Both the position numbers and the translations under genes were made by a program. A stretch of 64,000 nt of DNA, from NCBI GenBank assembly GCA_964019425.1, contig OZ025835.1, forward strand, positions 558,001-622,000, read 5' to 3'. The DNA is from Flectonema sp. DT1601. Taxonomy: Eukaryota; Euglenozoa; Diplonemea; Diplonemida; Diplonemidae. The notes below the pieces were generated by a model that saw only the letters and a program-made list of their open reading frames with translations, had not been told where the DNA came from and did no database searches. This document shows positions 19,859 through 32,216 of the stretch, piece after piece. Each line of letters opens with the position of its first letter. Positions within the stretch are counted from its first letter, which is position 1.

Positions 19859-22525
19859 ATGATTTGTGACAATGTGTCATTACAGCAATCTTTAACTCCT
19901 CCAAAGATCTTAATTCCTGTGAAATGGTCCATCTTATTCTCGACTTTGTTATCTACAGCTGTTTCTGTTGTTGCTGGAGTGTTGTTATATTTAGAGTCGG
20001 TTAGTATATTAGAAAAAACAATTGAAGACACAAGTTTTGAAACTACGAAGACGGTGAAAACTCAGCTCTCGGCATCTTTCAGTGAGATCACCAGCCTAGC
20101 AGAGGCTGGGACGAGAAGTATCCAAACAATACAATTCCCGAATTTTGAAGAAGTCGTAGACGGATACGTCGCATTCACATATTCCTATTTAAAACCCCAC
20201 AACGGTGACATTTTCGGATGTGGTATCAGAGTCCGTCGACAAAACGACTCTGAAGAATCAATATGCACGTCATGGACTGAATCAAACAGTTCTTTATATC
20301 CTCCTACTTGCAATCCAGTCAGCGATGCAGAAGCATATTTCAGAGCTTCTGTATGGTATGAGAATAAAACTGCATCAAATCAATTATATTGGCGCTCAGC
20401 TCTGAGTTATCCCGGGCTATTAGACTCCTATGTAGATGGGGAGAGGTATACAGTTTATTCATTTCCGTTGGGAGAATACAATAGAGAATTAAATGAGTCG
20501 GGTCAACTGCCTGTTGATGATACATACTATGATGACATGACTACTTTAGATTTATATTTTAATTCTGAATTTACAAAAAATGGAGTTTGGTCGGGACCCT
20601 TATTTTGGTCATCACCAGGTTCTATGAGATCATCGTACATGGTTTATAGAAAAACACAACCGCTATTAGGATTTCCTGGATACCAAGTTTTGCAGTTGGG
20701 ATTCCTTGACTTTCAACCTTGGTGGGATGTGCTGTCTGACTATCGCGATGGTTCACAACATATTGTAGTCATAAATAAGATACTAAATGCTATTCTAAGT
20801 CATAATTTTTATAAAGCTCCTTCAATGCGACCGTTTTGTAACAGCAGATGCAGCAACTGTGATGCTCCCATTGGAGATGATTGCAAACTACCTCTGTCAT
20901 ATTTAGGTGAAACAGTTGAAACGGCTATAGCGAAATCAAAGGCGGAGGTATTCAGCAAAGAACATCTTCCCAGCACTGAGCGTACTCTTCAAGTTCGTTA
21001 CGGAGAATATTTTAATGAGACTGATATTGATCAACAAACTCCTCTTCACAAATATTCCAGAGAAGAAAAAATTTCATTGACCTCTGGGGACTACTTCCTT
21101 CGTAAAACCGCAATTATAAACTACAAAACCGTAGCTGGTAAAGAGATGCATGTCCATGTCATCTGGTTAAAACCTGTGTCAGCATATCAAGACAGAATGG
21201 AAAAAGCTCTTTTTCAGTTAATAATATTCTGTGTCGTCATCCTAATGATTGACATCTTTTTATATGTTTTTGATTTAGTAATGATCGCTGGACCTTTACA
21301 TCAATTAGCCAGGTCAATGATTGACCTTGAAGTGCTAAGAGTCCAAGCCGTAGTATCTCGAATGCAGCGTATTTACGGAGTAATTGGAGTTCGTGAGGTT
21401 TGGAAGGTCATGAGTGGTCTTGACTTCGCATTGTCAAGTTTAGATGAGTATAAGGCTTTTATTCCCGCGAATCTATTTGAGTTAAGTAAAGAAGAACAAG
21501 GATGTTTAAGTGTTACGGTTGCTACTCCAAGACAAGCTCCTCCTTCACTTATTAAAGTTAGAGCTTTTGACGGAACATTCTCAACTGAAGGAGGAGAACA
21601 TGATGGAACCAGCACGGTATCATCTCATGGCCATCGAATGACTACTTCAGCAAAGATAATGCTTGGGCTGACTCCACAACCCCGCGGTTGTCTTTTACTG
21701 ATCAGATGTAATATGGATTTAACTTCTAAAGATGTTGAGGAATTCTTCTATCAAATTGTTTCACGACTAGAGATTGTTGCTTCTGAAACTAAAGGAGTAT
21801 TTCATGGTTTCACTCCTTTATGCCCTGATTCATTCTTAATTACTTATGACATGGCGACCAGAACTGATCAAGGATCAAACAGAGCTGTTGGAGCAGCATT
21901 GCGTACTCGTGATCGAGAGTTCAATCAAATTGCGAGATTTAACAATGATGTGACCTACAGCATAGAAACTGGAAAGGTTCGTTCTGGTAACATGGGTACT
22001 CGAACCCACAGACAATTCTGCGCAGTAGGATGGCTCGTAGAAAGAATGAGAGTACTACCTGACTATGCCTCAGCTAAGTGTAAGAATATTGGAAAAAGTT
22101 TAATTGTGTTGGGAGAAGCTTCAAGCAGCTTAGCATTTGGTAACTTTCATCTCGACTGTCTAGGTATACTTAAAATTGATAACCTAGCCAGTGTAGTGAC
22201 GTGTGTTATAAGTGCTGTACAAAATGATAATAACAATGAATGGATGTATCAGTATCAAAATTCAATGGACAGAACAACAACCCTACTATTCGATATTTTA
22301 AGGAGGATAGCAAGATCAAATGCATTAGAGCCTTCTCTGTCAAGTGAGAATGCTATTTTTCAACCTGCTCCTCAAAATGAAGAAGTCTCAGATATGAATC
22401 GTGACCTTATTGAATATTTGCGAGGTCATCTAACTCAACCATCAGCTATAATTACAACGTATAATCCTCGCTCGTTTAACGAACCAGGAAATGTACCTGA
22501 AACGTTTGTTCGCTCAGTAAAATAG
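19859..22525 (+). CDS. Two-TM receptor with extracellular sensor and degenerate class III cyclase-like domain
   Basis: 888 residues. TM1 is at about 22-46 and TM2 at about 448-472. Between them lies a roughly 400-residue extracellular domain with many N-glycosylation sites and a Cys cluster (CNSRCSNC), in the position of a Cache/PAS-like ligand sensor. After TM2 comes a linker with ALSSLDEYKAFIPANLFEL (about 524), the signature that precedes cyclase domains in many protist receptors. It is followed by a class III nucleotide-cyclase fold (about 590-770) with GKVRSGNMGT and FCAVGWLVERMRVL matching the GxVxxGxxG and VNxAxRL region. The first metal-binding segment reads CLLLIRCNMDL and lacks the usual Asp, so activity is doubtful; it may be a regulatory pseudo-cyclase. 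Similar receptors abound in protists. The ATG follows an acceptor-like AG at 19,819. Confidence 0.75.
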   Translation: MICDNVSLQQSLTPPKILIPVKWSILFSTLLSTAVSVVAGVLLYLESVSILEKTIEDTSFETTKTVKTQLSASFSEITSLAEAGTRSIQTIQFPNFEEVVDGYVAFTYSYLKPHNGDIFGCGIRVRRQNDSEESICTSWTESNSSLYPPTCNPVSDAEAYFRASVWYENKTASNQLYWRSALSYPGLLDSYVDGERYTVYSFPLGEYNRELNESGQLPVDDTYYDDMTTLDLYFNSEFTKNGVWSGPLFWSSPGSMRSSYMVYRKTQPLLGFPGYQVLQLGFLDFQPWWDVLSDYRDGSQHIVVINKILNAILSHNFYKAPSMRPFCNSRCSNCDAPIGDDCKLPLSYLGETVETAIAKSKAEVFSKEHLPSTERTLQVRYGEYFNETDIDQQTPLHKYSREEKISLTSGDYFLRKTAIINYKTVAGKEMHVHVIWLKPVSAYQDRMEKALFQLIIFCVVILMIDIFLYVFDLVMIAGPLHQLARSMIDLEVLRVQAVVSRMQRIYGVIGVREVWKVMSGLDFALSSLDEYKAFIPANLFELSKEEQGCLSVTVATPRQAPPSLIKVRAFDGTFSTEGGEHDGTSTVSSHGHRMTTSAKIMLGLTPQPRGCLLLIRCNMDLTSKDVEEFFYQIVSRLEIVASETKGVFHGFTPLCPDSFLITYDMATRTDQGSNRAVGAALRTRDREFNQIARFNNDVTYSIETGKVRSGNMGTRTHRQFCAVGWLVERMRVLPDYASAKCKNIGKSLIVLGEASSSLAFGNFHLDCLGILKIDNLASVVTCVISAVQNDNNNEWMYQYQNSMDRTTTLLFDILRRIARSNALEPSLSSENAIFQPAPQNEEVSDMNRDLIEYLRGHLTQPSAIITTYNPRSFNEPGNVPETFVRSVK

Positions 22526-24680
22526 TTTTTTTTTTTTTTTTTTTTTTGCATTTTAGTCGGTTCACGGATTTCGTGACACAAACAAAACATCAACAAAGTG
22601 TTATATTACTATTTTCTGTTTGTGTTATCGCCAATTCAATTTTTTTTTTTTTTTTTTATTTTAGTATCATACTTAACGAACGTTTTTATTTTTATTTTTT
22701 CTTTTTTTATAAAATCGGAGAGAAAACTATTCAGATTAAGAAGCCATTCTTTTGTTATGGTAAATGTTATGTATTTTCTCGGTATGTTTAGTACTGTTGT
22801 TGTCTGTGATCAAAACAAAATATAAAGCTTGTGTCTGAATAGGGTTTTAGTTTACAATTATTGTTTTATTATGTTTTTCGGTGTGGGTTTGCCAAAATAT
22901 TTTCCTTCCAACTAAAGGTGTCTTAGCAGTGAATTCAATGGTTGTGTTTTCTTTCGTTTGCCCATGCACTCGTGAGATCTCTTGGTTGTCGCGCACAGTA
23001 GAAACCAGTCCCTTCTTTCTTTTCATTTCTTGTATTCTTCATAATTTTTTTTTTTTAAAGAATTTTTTTTTTTTTTTGTAGCAACTCCGTTTCACATACG
23101 GTGGCTTCAAAAACAAGAAAAGAGGGAAAGTAAGATATATTGGTTTATTACTGAGTTTGAATACAGCTAACCGACCAACCAGTCTTTTCTAGTACAACGC
23201 ATCGGAAAGTGATATTAAGCAAGCATTCTCCCTCATCATGTAGGGACATATCTGTGCAAAACACCAAAAAAACAGAGATGGTAGAACTCGGTGGTTAGGT
23301 GCGATCTTTTGTGATCTTTTTTCAATGTTTTTTTTGCACACAAAAAAATTAAATCTCAATAATATAATATAACTTAATATTTTGTTCGCTAAAAGGAGGA
23401 GGTAGAGATATTTACTGGCTACCTTCGTACTCATGCGGACAGGTCCGCATGAGCCTTTCAAATAAATTCCTTTTCAATTCATGTCTTTCACAAGTGTGCG
23501 ATAGTTTTTTTTTTATCGCTGCGATGCAAACGTGTTACCTGTTTCTTTATTTAAGTTCAGGTTGATAAACAGCTGCACTAAAAAAAAAAGAAAAAATATT
23601 GTGTTGAGTTTTTTTTTCCCCCCTACTTCTCTTGTTGAAGTAAAAGTTGTTGTTAGTCTTCCTTAATTCTTTCGAAGTCTTTAACAACAACGTTGATCGG
23701 GACACAATGCAAACCTTTATTTTTCTTTTTCGGTTTGCACACAAACAAAGCAAAACGTGTGAGTAAAAAAAAGTTAAACAAGTGAAGTTGGGCGTCTAAA
23801 ACAGTTCCTGTGAGAGTCTCACCGCCCAGAACTGTTAGTATTGTACGTGTCCATCACGGTTAGCTTCTGATTCCTACTCATCTCTAATTTATTTAATTAA
23901 CCTTCGCGTTCACACAAAAACTTAGTAATTGTCGTCTGTTGTGTTTTCTTTTTGTCTTTCTTATTTCTTTATTGGATACGCGATCTTCAAAGTCGATGGT
24001 ATGAAAGTATGGCCTTACCAATATATTTTTTTTAATTTATATTATTAATCTTTTTTTTTCCTTTCGGATGTTTTGCTAAATTTCGTTTCTTCCTGTTGTT
24101 GAGTAAACGTGAGCAGTTTGCTAACTTTTGCTAACTAACAGTCGTATTATAGAACATCTGTCAATCTTTGGTTTGGCTATCAAAAAACTTGTACTTATAG
24201 GTGAATTTATAACCGATCTTTCAAATGTGAACCGACCCGCGGAACATTTCAGTTCTGGTACTCAGGCAAAAACTTGTCCACCGTCGGGTCGGTAAAAACT
24301 AATATTGAGATAGGAAATAATTTGATCTACTCCACACTTCCTCATCATCCTGCTGTTGTATTCCACTTGGTTTTCAACTAAAAGAAAAATTAATGTCGTC
24401 ACCGTACAGTATCGTCAGTTACGTGATTTATTTAAATGTTTTCTTTGGAAGAAGCCTTAGTTGTATTGGTTACAATTGTTGTCTGTAAGTACCTCACATT
24501 TCTTGCGAACAACAGTCTGCCTTCCTTTTTTGTAGCTTTGGGAATGCATTATAAAATACTCATGGTATTGATTACTTTTTCTCCTCTCTCTGCCAAGTAG
24601 ATTCATCATTTTTTTTTATAACTTCTCCTCTCGGCTCTGCACGCGGACGACCAACAAGACTGAATCGGTGTTTTGATACG

Positions 24681-24711
<31 letters not shown>

Positions 24712-24732
24712 CTCTTAGAAAAATGAGGGGGG

Positions 24733-24765
<33 letters not shown>

Positions 24766-26980
24766 GAGATTTCGTCTTCAGTTTTTCTTGTTTTCGTCCT
24801 TTTGGATGATATTTTTCTGCGATCCTTTGCAGATAAAAAATTTCTCTCCTTTGTAGCCGATCGAATTTTTATTATTGTTTTTTTTTTTTTTTTTGATTCT
24901 GCTCACATACACATCGTGTTTCCGACATTCCTTTCTCCGAAAAACTACAGTTGCAGTTGCAGCGAATTGACCTTTCTTTTACATCTATTTGCAGCACCAA
25001 CGTCAGCTGTTCTTTGTCATTTTTTCTCTTCTTTCTTATTTATTCTGTTTTGGTTTCTCTCTCTCCTGTTTTCCCTCTCTCAACGGTCTCGCTGGTTTCC
25101 AGTTATTACGTGTCGTTGTGGTTTTTCCCTTTGAGTGGATATGCTCGTAGTGTTTGTGTGGCGGACAGAGAGCTTACGTTTACGTGGTTGTTGTACAAAA
25201 AAAAGATATAAAAAAAAAACGCTATTGCAGAAAATTAGTTTAGCGGTGGTCTTCTTCCCCTTAAAAAAAACACTCCGTTTTGCTCTTTTTTCTGTTCTTT
25301 CTCTTCACTATCTGATACGAAATCAAACTTAACACTTTTACAGCATGAAGTTATTTCTTTCAAAACTTGTTGTACATCGTTTTCCTGTCTATTTGCGATA
25401 CCAATGACCTTACCGTCAGCATGTTAACGATGTATTACTATTCTCTTCTTAGCTGTTTTGTGAATATCTGATTTCTGGACCTGGTCAGTGGTGGGGTTAA
25501 ATTTTTTTCACATAAGTTAGTACGATTGTGTAACGGAATAGTAGTCAAACTTGTCCGTTTCGCTTTTTTTTTTTTTTTTTGGGATCAGTTTTTCTCATAT
25601 TTCTCACGTGCGTTCACTCGCCCTGCTGGTTTAGCAGACTGTTCTCATTTAGTTGAGAGCCTTTGGGTGAGTGTGTTCTCCGGTTTGGTAGACCTCTATC
25701 CCTTTTCCCTCAGAAAAAAAACAAAACAACTCGACAGCGTCATGTTCCTTAAAACTTTTTTTATTCTTCTGCTCACCCGTAAGGAAGAGCTTTTTTTTTT
25801 TTTATTATTTAATCTCCTTCTGTAGTTCTTGTGCTTCAAAAAATTGATGTGTGATGCATCAAATTTATATTGAGGTATCACAGGGTGGACATATTTATTA
25901 CTTTTTTTTTTTCTCCTGCAGCAACAGCTCAATCACATACCAGAAGTTGATTTCCTGGTATAAAGCAAGTTATTTAATGTTTTTTTTTTTTTTTTTTTTT
26001 TTTTTTTTCAAAGATGACGCTTAGGCTACTAAGACCCCAAGTGTGGTTTTGATTAGCATAACGTCGGTTCCTTTTTTTATTTTTATACCCCTATTACGGA
26101 AGGGACTGATAAATCATGTGTACTTTGGGAGAAGTGAGCCCCTTTTTTTTGAGTGTGTTAACCTTGCATAAATTTGTTCTGTTTTTTTTGTTTTATTTTA
26201 TTTTTTATATTCGGTCTTTTTTTTTTTCTTTTTGCTAATATTTTTCTGGTGGAAGGTTAACTTGTCGACCACAAACAATTTGTTAGCCTTACAGCTCTGT
26301 GGGAAATTATTATAATTTCCTACGACTTACAAAAAAAAACTTTTTTTTTTTTTTTTTTTTTTTTGATATTCACTTCTCTCATCAGGTACATCGTTACTTG
26401 ACCTCCATTAAGATTTCGTAGTAATTCTTCGTCTTTGTTTTTCATTAGGGGAATCCTGTGAGGAAAAAAAGTTTGCATCATGTTTTTTTTTTTTTCTTTT
26501 TAATACTTTGGTGAAGTGGTACTTTAAACTGCGGTATTCACCTTGCACCTTCCGTTTATCAATATCTGTTGTCTTTCCTCGTTTTATCTAATATTGTACT
26601 GTAGTACTATAACTTTTATCAATTACTTCTATATTAATATTTCATAGAATTTATGAGGAACAACATTTTGTTCGTTGAATTGATATAGTCTGTTTTATTG
26701 TAATACTGACATAGACGGATGTCATTCTGTCACCTCCGTCAAGGAAGGGCTTTCAATGCAAGTTTTACATCTCAACGATTCATCGGTTAGGATGTTTGCA
26801 CACATCGATTACAATAATTATTATTCAGTTTCGTAAAAAAAAATCGATTAATTTCTTTCCCGTAATTTGCGGTTTCGTCTCTCTTTTTTTTTTTTTTTTT
26901 TTGATGTTTTTTTAAAAATTATTTTCTGTAATATTTATTTTTCTTCTCCGTCCCTCAGCATTCATCGCAAACTTATCAAC
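22526..26980. other. 4.4 kb gene-free T-rich region before the EFL array
   Basis: No supported gene on either strand. Open frames here are low-complexity Phe/Lys translations of poly-T/poly-A. Notable items are a perfect 11+11 bp palindrome at 23,430-23,453 and a long T run followed by a long A run at about 24,682-24,762. Many T tracts of 15-30 bases lie between 25.5 and 26.9 kb. The right end is a pyrimidine tract ending in CTCAG (AG at 26,957-26,958), 22 bases before the first EFL ATG. It may contain the promoter or transcription start zone for the EFL cluster, but no motif proves it. Confidence 0.5.
23430..23453. repeat. Perfect palindrome, 11 bp arms with 2-base spacer
   Basis: CTCATGCGGAC, then AG, then GTCCGCATGAG. 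It stands out from the surrounding A/T-rich DNA by its G+C content. It could be a protein-binding site or a hairpin. No other copy was noticed in the window. Confidence 0.7.
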
Positions 26981-28474
26981 ATGGCAACTGACGGAAAGGA
27001 CCATTTGTCGATCGTGATCTGCGGTCACGTTGACAGTGGAAAGTCGACCACCACTGGACGTCTTCTCTTCGAGTTGGGTGGAATCCCAGAGCGTGAGATG
27101 GAGAAGTTGAAGGCCGAGGCTGAGCGTCTCGGAAAGCAATCGTTCGCCTTCGCGTTCTACATGGACCGTCAGAAGGAGGAGCGTGAGAGAGGTGTGACCA
27201 TCGCCTGTACTACCAAGGAGTTCTTCACAGACAAGTGGCACTACACCGTCATCGACGCCCCAGGACACAGAGATTTCATCAAGAACATGATCACTGGAGC
27301 CTCCCAGGCCGATGTTGCTCTTCTGATGGTTCCAGCTGACGGTAACTTCGTCAGTGCCATCGCCCGTGGAAACCACAAGGCCGGAGAGATCCAGGGACAG
27401 ACTCGTCAGCACGCTCGTCTTATCAACTTGTTGGGAGTAAAGCAGTTGATCGTCGGAATCAACAAGATGGACTGTGATGTCGCCAAGTACAAGGAGGAGA
27501 GATTCACTGAGATCAAGGAAGAGATGAAGAGTATGCTTATCAAGACTGGATGGAAGAAGGACTTCGTTGAGAAGTCTGTTCCAGTCATCCCAATCTCAGG
27601 ATGGATCGGAGACAACTTGTTGAAGAAGTCTGTGAAGATGGACTGGTGGAAGGGACAGGAAGTCCTCATTGGAGCTGATGAGAAGCTTCACATCAACACC
27701 CTCAGAGATGCTTTGAACGACATGGTTCGTATGCCTGAGCGTAAGAACGACGCCCCAATGAGAATGCCTGTCTCGGGAGTCTACAAGGTGTGTTATATCT
27801 TCTTTTATTGGTGAGGGTGCTTTGTCGAATCACAAAACAAAAAAAATGAAAAACAATTAAAACAGATTAAGGGAGTTGGTGATGTCATCACTGGACGTGT
27901 TGAGCAGGGAATTGTCAAGCCTGGTGAGGAAGTTCTCTTCCTTCCAACCCACACTGCCGCCAACGCGTGCACTGGAAAGGTTTTCACATGTGAAATGCAC
28001 CACAAGCGAACTGACGAGGCCAAGGCCGGAGACAACGTTGGTCTTAACGTCAAGGGACTTAACAAGGACAACATGCCTCGTACCGGAGACGTGATGGTGT
28101 ACAAGAAGGACGGATCCTTGAAGGAGGCCGGAACCTTCACTGCCCAGGTTCAGATCCTTGACCACCCTGGTGAGTTGAAGGTTGGATACACTCCAGTATG
28201 CTTCGTGCGTACCGGAAGATCCGCCGTGAGAATGACTCAGTTGGTGTGGAAGATGGGTAAAGAAACCGGAGGAAAGAAGGCTGAGGAACCCCACTGCCTG
28301 AAGGCTAACGAGATGGCTGAGGTTGTGTTCACCCCACAACAGCCACTTGTTGTTGACTCGTTCAAGAACTGCGAGGGTCTTTCCCGTGTCGCTATCATGG
28401 AAGGTAACGGTGTTGTCATGCTTGGAAAGGTTACCAAGACCACTGAGAAGGTTGCCGCCACCAAGAAGAAGTAG
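26981..28474 (+). CDS. EFL: Elongation factor-like GTPase EFL, copy 1
   Basis: join(26981..27787, 27866..28474), 471 residues. EFL replaces EF-1alpha in lineages that lack it, delivering aminoacyl-tRNA to the ribosome with GTP in the cytosol. The GTPase motifs are G1 GHVDSGKST, G3 DAPGH and G4 NKMD. EFL-type segments distinguish it from EF-1alpha: GGIPEREMEKLKAEAERLGK, LLMVPADGNF, GEIQGQTRQHARLINLLGVK, WKMGKETGGKK and KNCEGLSRVA. Domains 2 and 3 are complete and the protein ends in ATKKK. The intron (27788-27865, 78 bp, GTGTGT...AAAACAG) lies between YK and IKGVGDV. Codon use is strongly C-ending, as for a highly expressed gene. This copy's upstream DNA differs from the other four; similarity starts at the acceptor-like CTCAG at 26,958. 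Confidence 0.95.
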
Positions 28475-28867
28475 ACTGGATTCTTTTTGGATGAATGCAC
28501 TCTGACAAGCTATCCCTACGTCGAGTATGTCATTCAGCTGAGTAAGTTAACATTCTCGTATTCACTTTTTCTGACTTATCCTCCTCATCAGTCACAAGTC
28601 TGTCATTCAGACTAACCTGTCACAGTCACAGTTCATATTCTAGTTCCAGTATTCTTCTTTTCTTATTATTTAGTCCCTTCAGATGAAGGGTGTTCTCCTC
28701 CTCCAGTTCTCTCTCTTATCGTTTATCAAAAAAAAAAAAAAAGACATTTGCTGGACTTGAAAGTACGTAATAATCCGCTCGCTTTGTTGACTCAAGAAGT
28801 GTAATAATTTGTGTTGTTGTAGTATAATCCTTTCTCTTCGTTCAGCATTCATCGCAAACTTATCAAC

Positions 28868-31823
28868 ATGGCAACTGACGGAAAGGACCATTTGTCGATC
28901 GTGATCTGCGGTCACGTTGACAGTGGAAAGTCGACCACCACCGGACGTCTTCTCTTCGAGTTGGGTGGAATCCCAGAGCGTGAGATGGAGAAGTTGAAGG
29001 CCGAGGCTGAGCGTCTCGGAAAGCAATCGTTCGCCTTCGCGTTCTACATGGACCGTCAGAAGGAGGAGCGTGAGAGAGGTGTGACCATCGCCTGTACCAC
29101 CAAGGAGTTCTTCACAGACAAGTGGCACTACACCGTCATCGACGCCCCAGGACACAGAGATTTCATCAAGAACATGATCACCGGAGCCTCCCAGGCCGAT
29201 GTTGCTCTTCTGATGGTTCCAGCTGACGGTAACTTCGTCAGTGCCATCGCCCGTGGAAACCACAAGGCCGGAGAGATCCAGGGACAGACTCGTCAACACG
29301 CTCGTCTTATCAACTTGTTGGGAGTAAAGCAGTTGATCGTCGGAATCAACAAGATGGACTGTGATGTCGCCAAGTACAAGGAGGAGAGATTCACTGAGAT
29401 CAAGGAAGAGATGAAGAGTATGCTTATCAAGACTGGATGGAAGAAGGACTTCGTTGAGAAGTCTGTTCCAGTCATCCCAATCTCAGGATGGATCGGAGAC
29501 AACTTGTTGAAGAAGTCTGTGAAGATGGACTGGTGGAAGGGACAGGAAGTCCTCATTGGAGCTGATGAGAAGCTTCACATCAACACCCTCAGAGATGCCT
29601 TGAACGACATGGTTCGTATGCCTGAGCGTAAGAACGACGCCCCAATGAGAATGCCTGTCTCGGGAGTCTACAAGGTGTGTTATTTGTTTGTGTTAGCCCG
29701 AAGTATACCACAATTAGCTTTTAGCCACTCATTTTAAAACCCGACTTCCCGATCAAAAGAAAAGTATTGTAAAGAAAAAGGCGGTGTTGCATATCCTAGA
29801 AGTTGAATTCACGGGCTGCGTACTTATGTAGTAGACGTACTCCATGTAAGGAGGTAGTGAATAGTGAGTCAGTCAAGAAGAATTTGCGTGTGAGGTGTAA
29901 ATAAGTTATTGGTGAAAGGCATCCCTTTGGTAGCTCACAGATTTATCAAGATTGCGTAACAGGTTTTTATTGTCTTCGGGAGGCTTCTTGAGGATTGTGT
30001 TTGTATTCTGTGCCTTAAACTGATCTTCCTGAATCAGAGAGGAGGCTGACCCTTTTTGGATTCCATTTTTCAAATGCCACATTGATCGAGAGTTAGAATT
30101 GTTTCACACTAACTGCCTGTTAGCACAATTACTCAAGACACTGCCACACTGTTACTGTGCAGGTTTTGTTACAAGCAAAGGTGATTAGAAATTATTTCAA
30201 CAGATTACACTGCGTCTGTGCTGGCCCCAGCACTGGTACTTGATGAGCTGCTGGCAGTCTTAAGGGATGAGTCGGACATTCTCAGAAGAGATTCCCTTGC
30301 TGCTGGCAAGCTACGATAGCATAGTATTAACTTTTAAAGAGTTGCCGCCATCACTCCTGATGTGAACTGCTGACAGGACATGTTCCGTACAAGGCATTCA
30401 AGCGATCGTGTGACGATGTTGAAGGTATTGTGATAAGTTGTCACTTCTAAAGTGACGAATGCAGCCGCCTTCCTGTGAAGGGTCAAAAAACAAGCTTGAT
30501 CGACTTTGAAACTCGTTCCCAGTTTTACTGGCTGGTTGAAGCCAAAAAGGGCCTGTTTTAGTTATTTGAAGAGATGACTGACATGTTATTATATCACTTG
30601 TTCAAAATGGAGGTTGATTTCCTATTGATTTCCTATTGTCTGAGTTGCAGGATAAAAGTTTCTCTCTTCAAGGTAAACGAATTAAGAGAAAAATTGAGTT
30701 TTTATCCCGAATAAGGGAGAGATTACTGTTTTGCTCCCAACAAAATAGCAAAATTAAATTTTCTCGACTTCCTATTGTCTATTACTGACTTCTTACGTTC
30801 AGGTTAGATGCACCTCGTCTCCGAAGTCTTCTTTCAAATATATCTTGGGTGGGGATTTTTTAGGCGGGACTTTTTAATGGGCCTCCTCTTTGCAATCCGC
30901 GTTCCTTGGGGGTGGGGGGTTTCCCAGTTTTAGTCGTATTCATGGTACAAAATCAAATAATCACCTCCTTTACACGTAAAGATTATGGTACATTGCTACC
31001 GACAGTAGCCTTAAATTTTCCTTCCCTGGTTAAGAATCAACAAAAATAGGGGAGATAATCGATCCCTTTTTTATTCTATTCTTTATCATTCTAGAATCTG
31101 ACTGGCCATTTAAGCAATTCCGGTGTATTTTGGGTCGCTTTCTTATATCTTTTATTAGTGAGGGTGCTTTGTCAAATCACAAAACAAAAAAAAAATAAAA
31201 AACAATTAAAACAGATTAAGGGAGTTGGTGATGTCATCACTGGACGTGTTGAGCAGGGAATTGTCAAGCCTGGTGAGGAAGTTCTCTTCCTTCCAACCCA
31301 CACTGCCGCCAACGCGTGCACTGGAAAGGTTTTCACATGTGAAATGCACCACAAGCGAACTGACGAGGCCAAGGCCGGAGACAACGTTGGTCTTAACGTC
31401 AAGGGACTTAACAAGGACAACATGCCTCGTACCGGAGACGTGATGGTGTACAAGAAGGACGGATCCTTGAAGGAGGCCGGAACCTTCACTGCCCAGGTTC
31501 AGATCCTTGACCACCCTGGTGAGTTGAAGGTTGGATACACTCCAGTATGCTTCGTGCGTACCGGAAGATCCGCCGTGAGAATGACTCAGTTGGTATGGAA
31601 GATGGGTAAAGAGACCGGAGGAAAGAAGGCTGAGGAACCCCACTGCCTGAAGGCTAACGAGATGGCTGAGGTTGTGTTCACCCCACAACAGCCACTTGTT
31701 GTTGACTCGTTCAAGAACTGCGAGGGTCTTTCCCGTGTCGCTATCATGGAAGGTAACGGTGTTGTCATGCTTGGAAAGGTTACCAAGACCACTGAGAAGG
31801 TTGCCGCCACCAAGAAGAAGTAG
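28868..31823 (+). CDS. EFL: Elongation factor-like GTPase EFL, copy 2 (insertion in intron)
   Basis: join(28868..29674, 31215..31823), 471 residues, predicted protein the same as copy 1. Both exons are intact, but the intron is 1,540 bp instead of 78 because about 1.46 kb has inserted near its 5' end. The original donor (GTGTGTTAT) and the original 3' part of the intron (GTGAGGGTGC to AAAACAG) are kept, so correct splicing is still possible. If the intron is retained, a truncated 289-residue product ending just inside it would result. The preserved coding sequence suggests either that the gene still functions or that the insertion is recent relative to homogenisation of the array. Confidence 0.9.
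29684..31142. mobile_element. 1.46 kb DNA-transposon-like insertion in EFL copy 2 intron
   Basis: Absent from the introns of the other four EFL copies, so its edges are clear. It is flanked by TTAT on both sides (29680-29683 and 31143-31146), a likely target-site duplication (TTAT, TAT or TA cannot be told apart). The ends form imperfect inverted repeats: left CCCGAAGTATACCACAATTA (from about 29,697), right, read inwards, CCCAAAATACACCGGAATTG (from about 31,134), continuing with partial match for another 15 bases or so. There is no open frame above 60 codons, so it is non-autonomous or decayed. The superfamily is not identified. Short internal repeats of TTTCCTATTG occur near 30,615-30,780. 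Confidence 0.75.
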
Positions 31824-32216
31824 ACTGGATTCTTTTTGGATGAATGCACTCTGACAAGCTATCCCTACGTCGAGTATGTCATTCAGCTGAGTAAGTTAAC
31901 ATTCTCGTATTCACTTTTTCTGACTTATCCTCCTCATCAGTCACAAGTCTGTCATTCAGACTAACCTGTCACAGTCACAGTTCATATTCTAGTTCCAGTA
32001 TTCTTCTTTTCTTATTATTTAGTCCCTTCAGATGAAGGGTGTTCTCCTCCTCCAGTTCTCTCTCTTATCGTTTATCAAAAAAAAAAAAAAAGACATTTGC
32101 TGGACTTGAAAGTACGTAATAATCCGCTCGCTTTGTTGACTCAAGAAGTGTAATAATTTGTGTTGTTGTAGTGTAATCCTTTCTCTTCGTTCAGCATTCA
32201 TCGCAAACTTATCAAC

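Noticed and set aside
24802-25134. 110-codon + strand frame in the 22.5-27 kb gap
   Set aside because: Phe/Leu/Ser translation of T-rich DNA with no domain, no clear leader site and no codon bias like its neighbours.
30200-30320. Coding-looking helical stretch in the intron insertion
   Set aside because: About 40 open codons reading as a Leu/Ala/Asp-rich helix, but bounded by stops on both sides and matching no transposase I know; likely chance.
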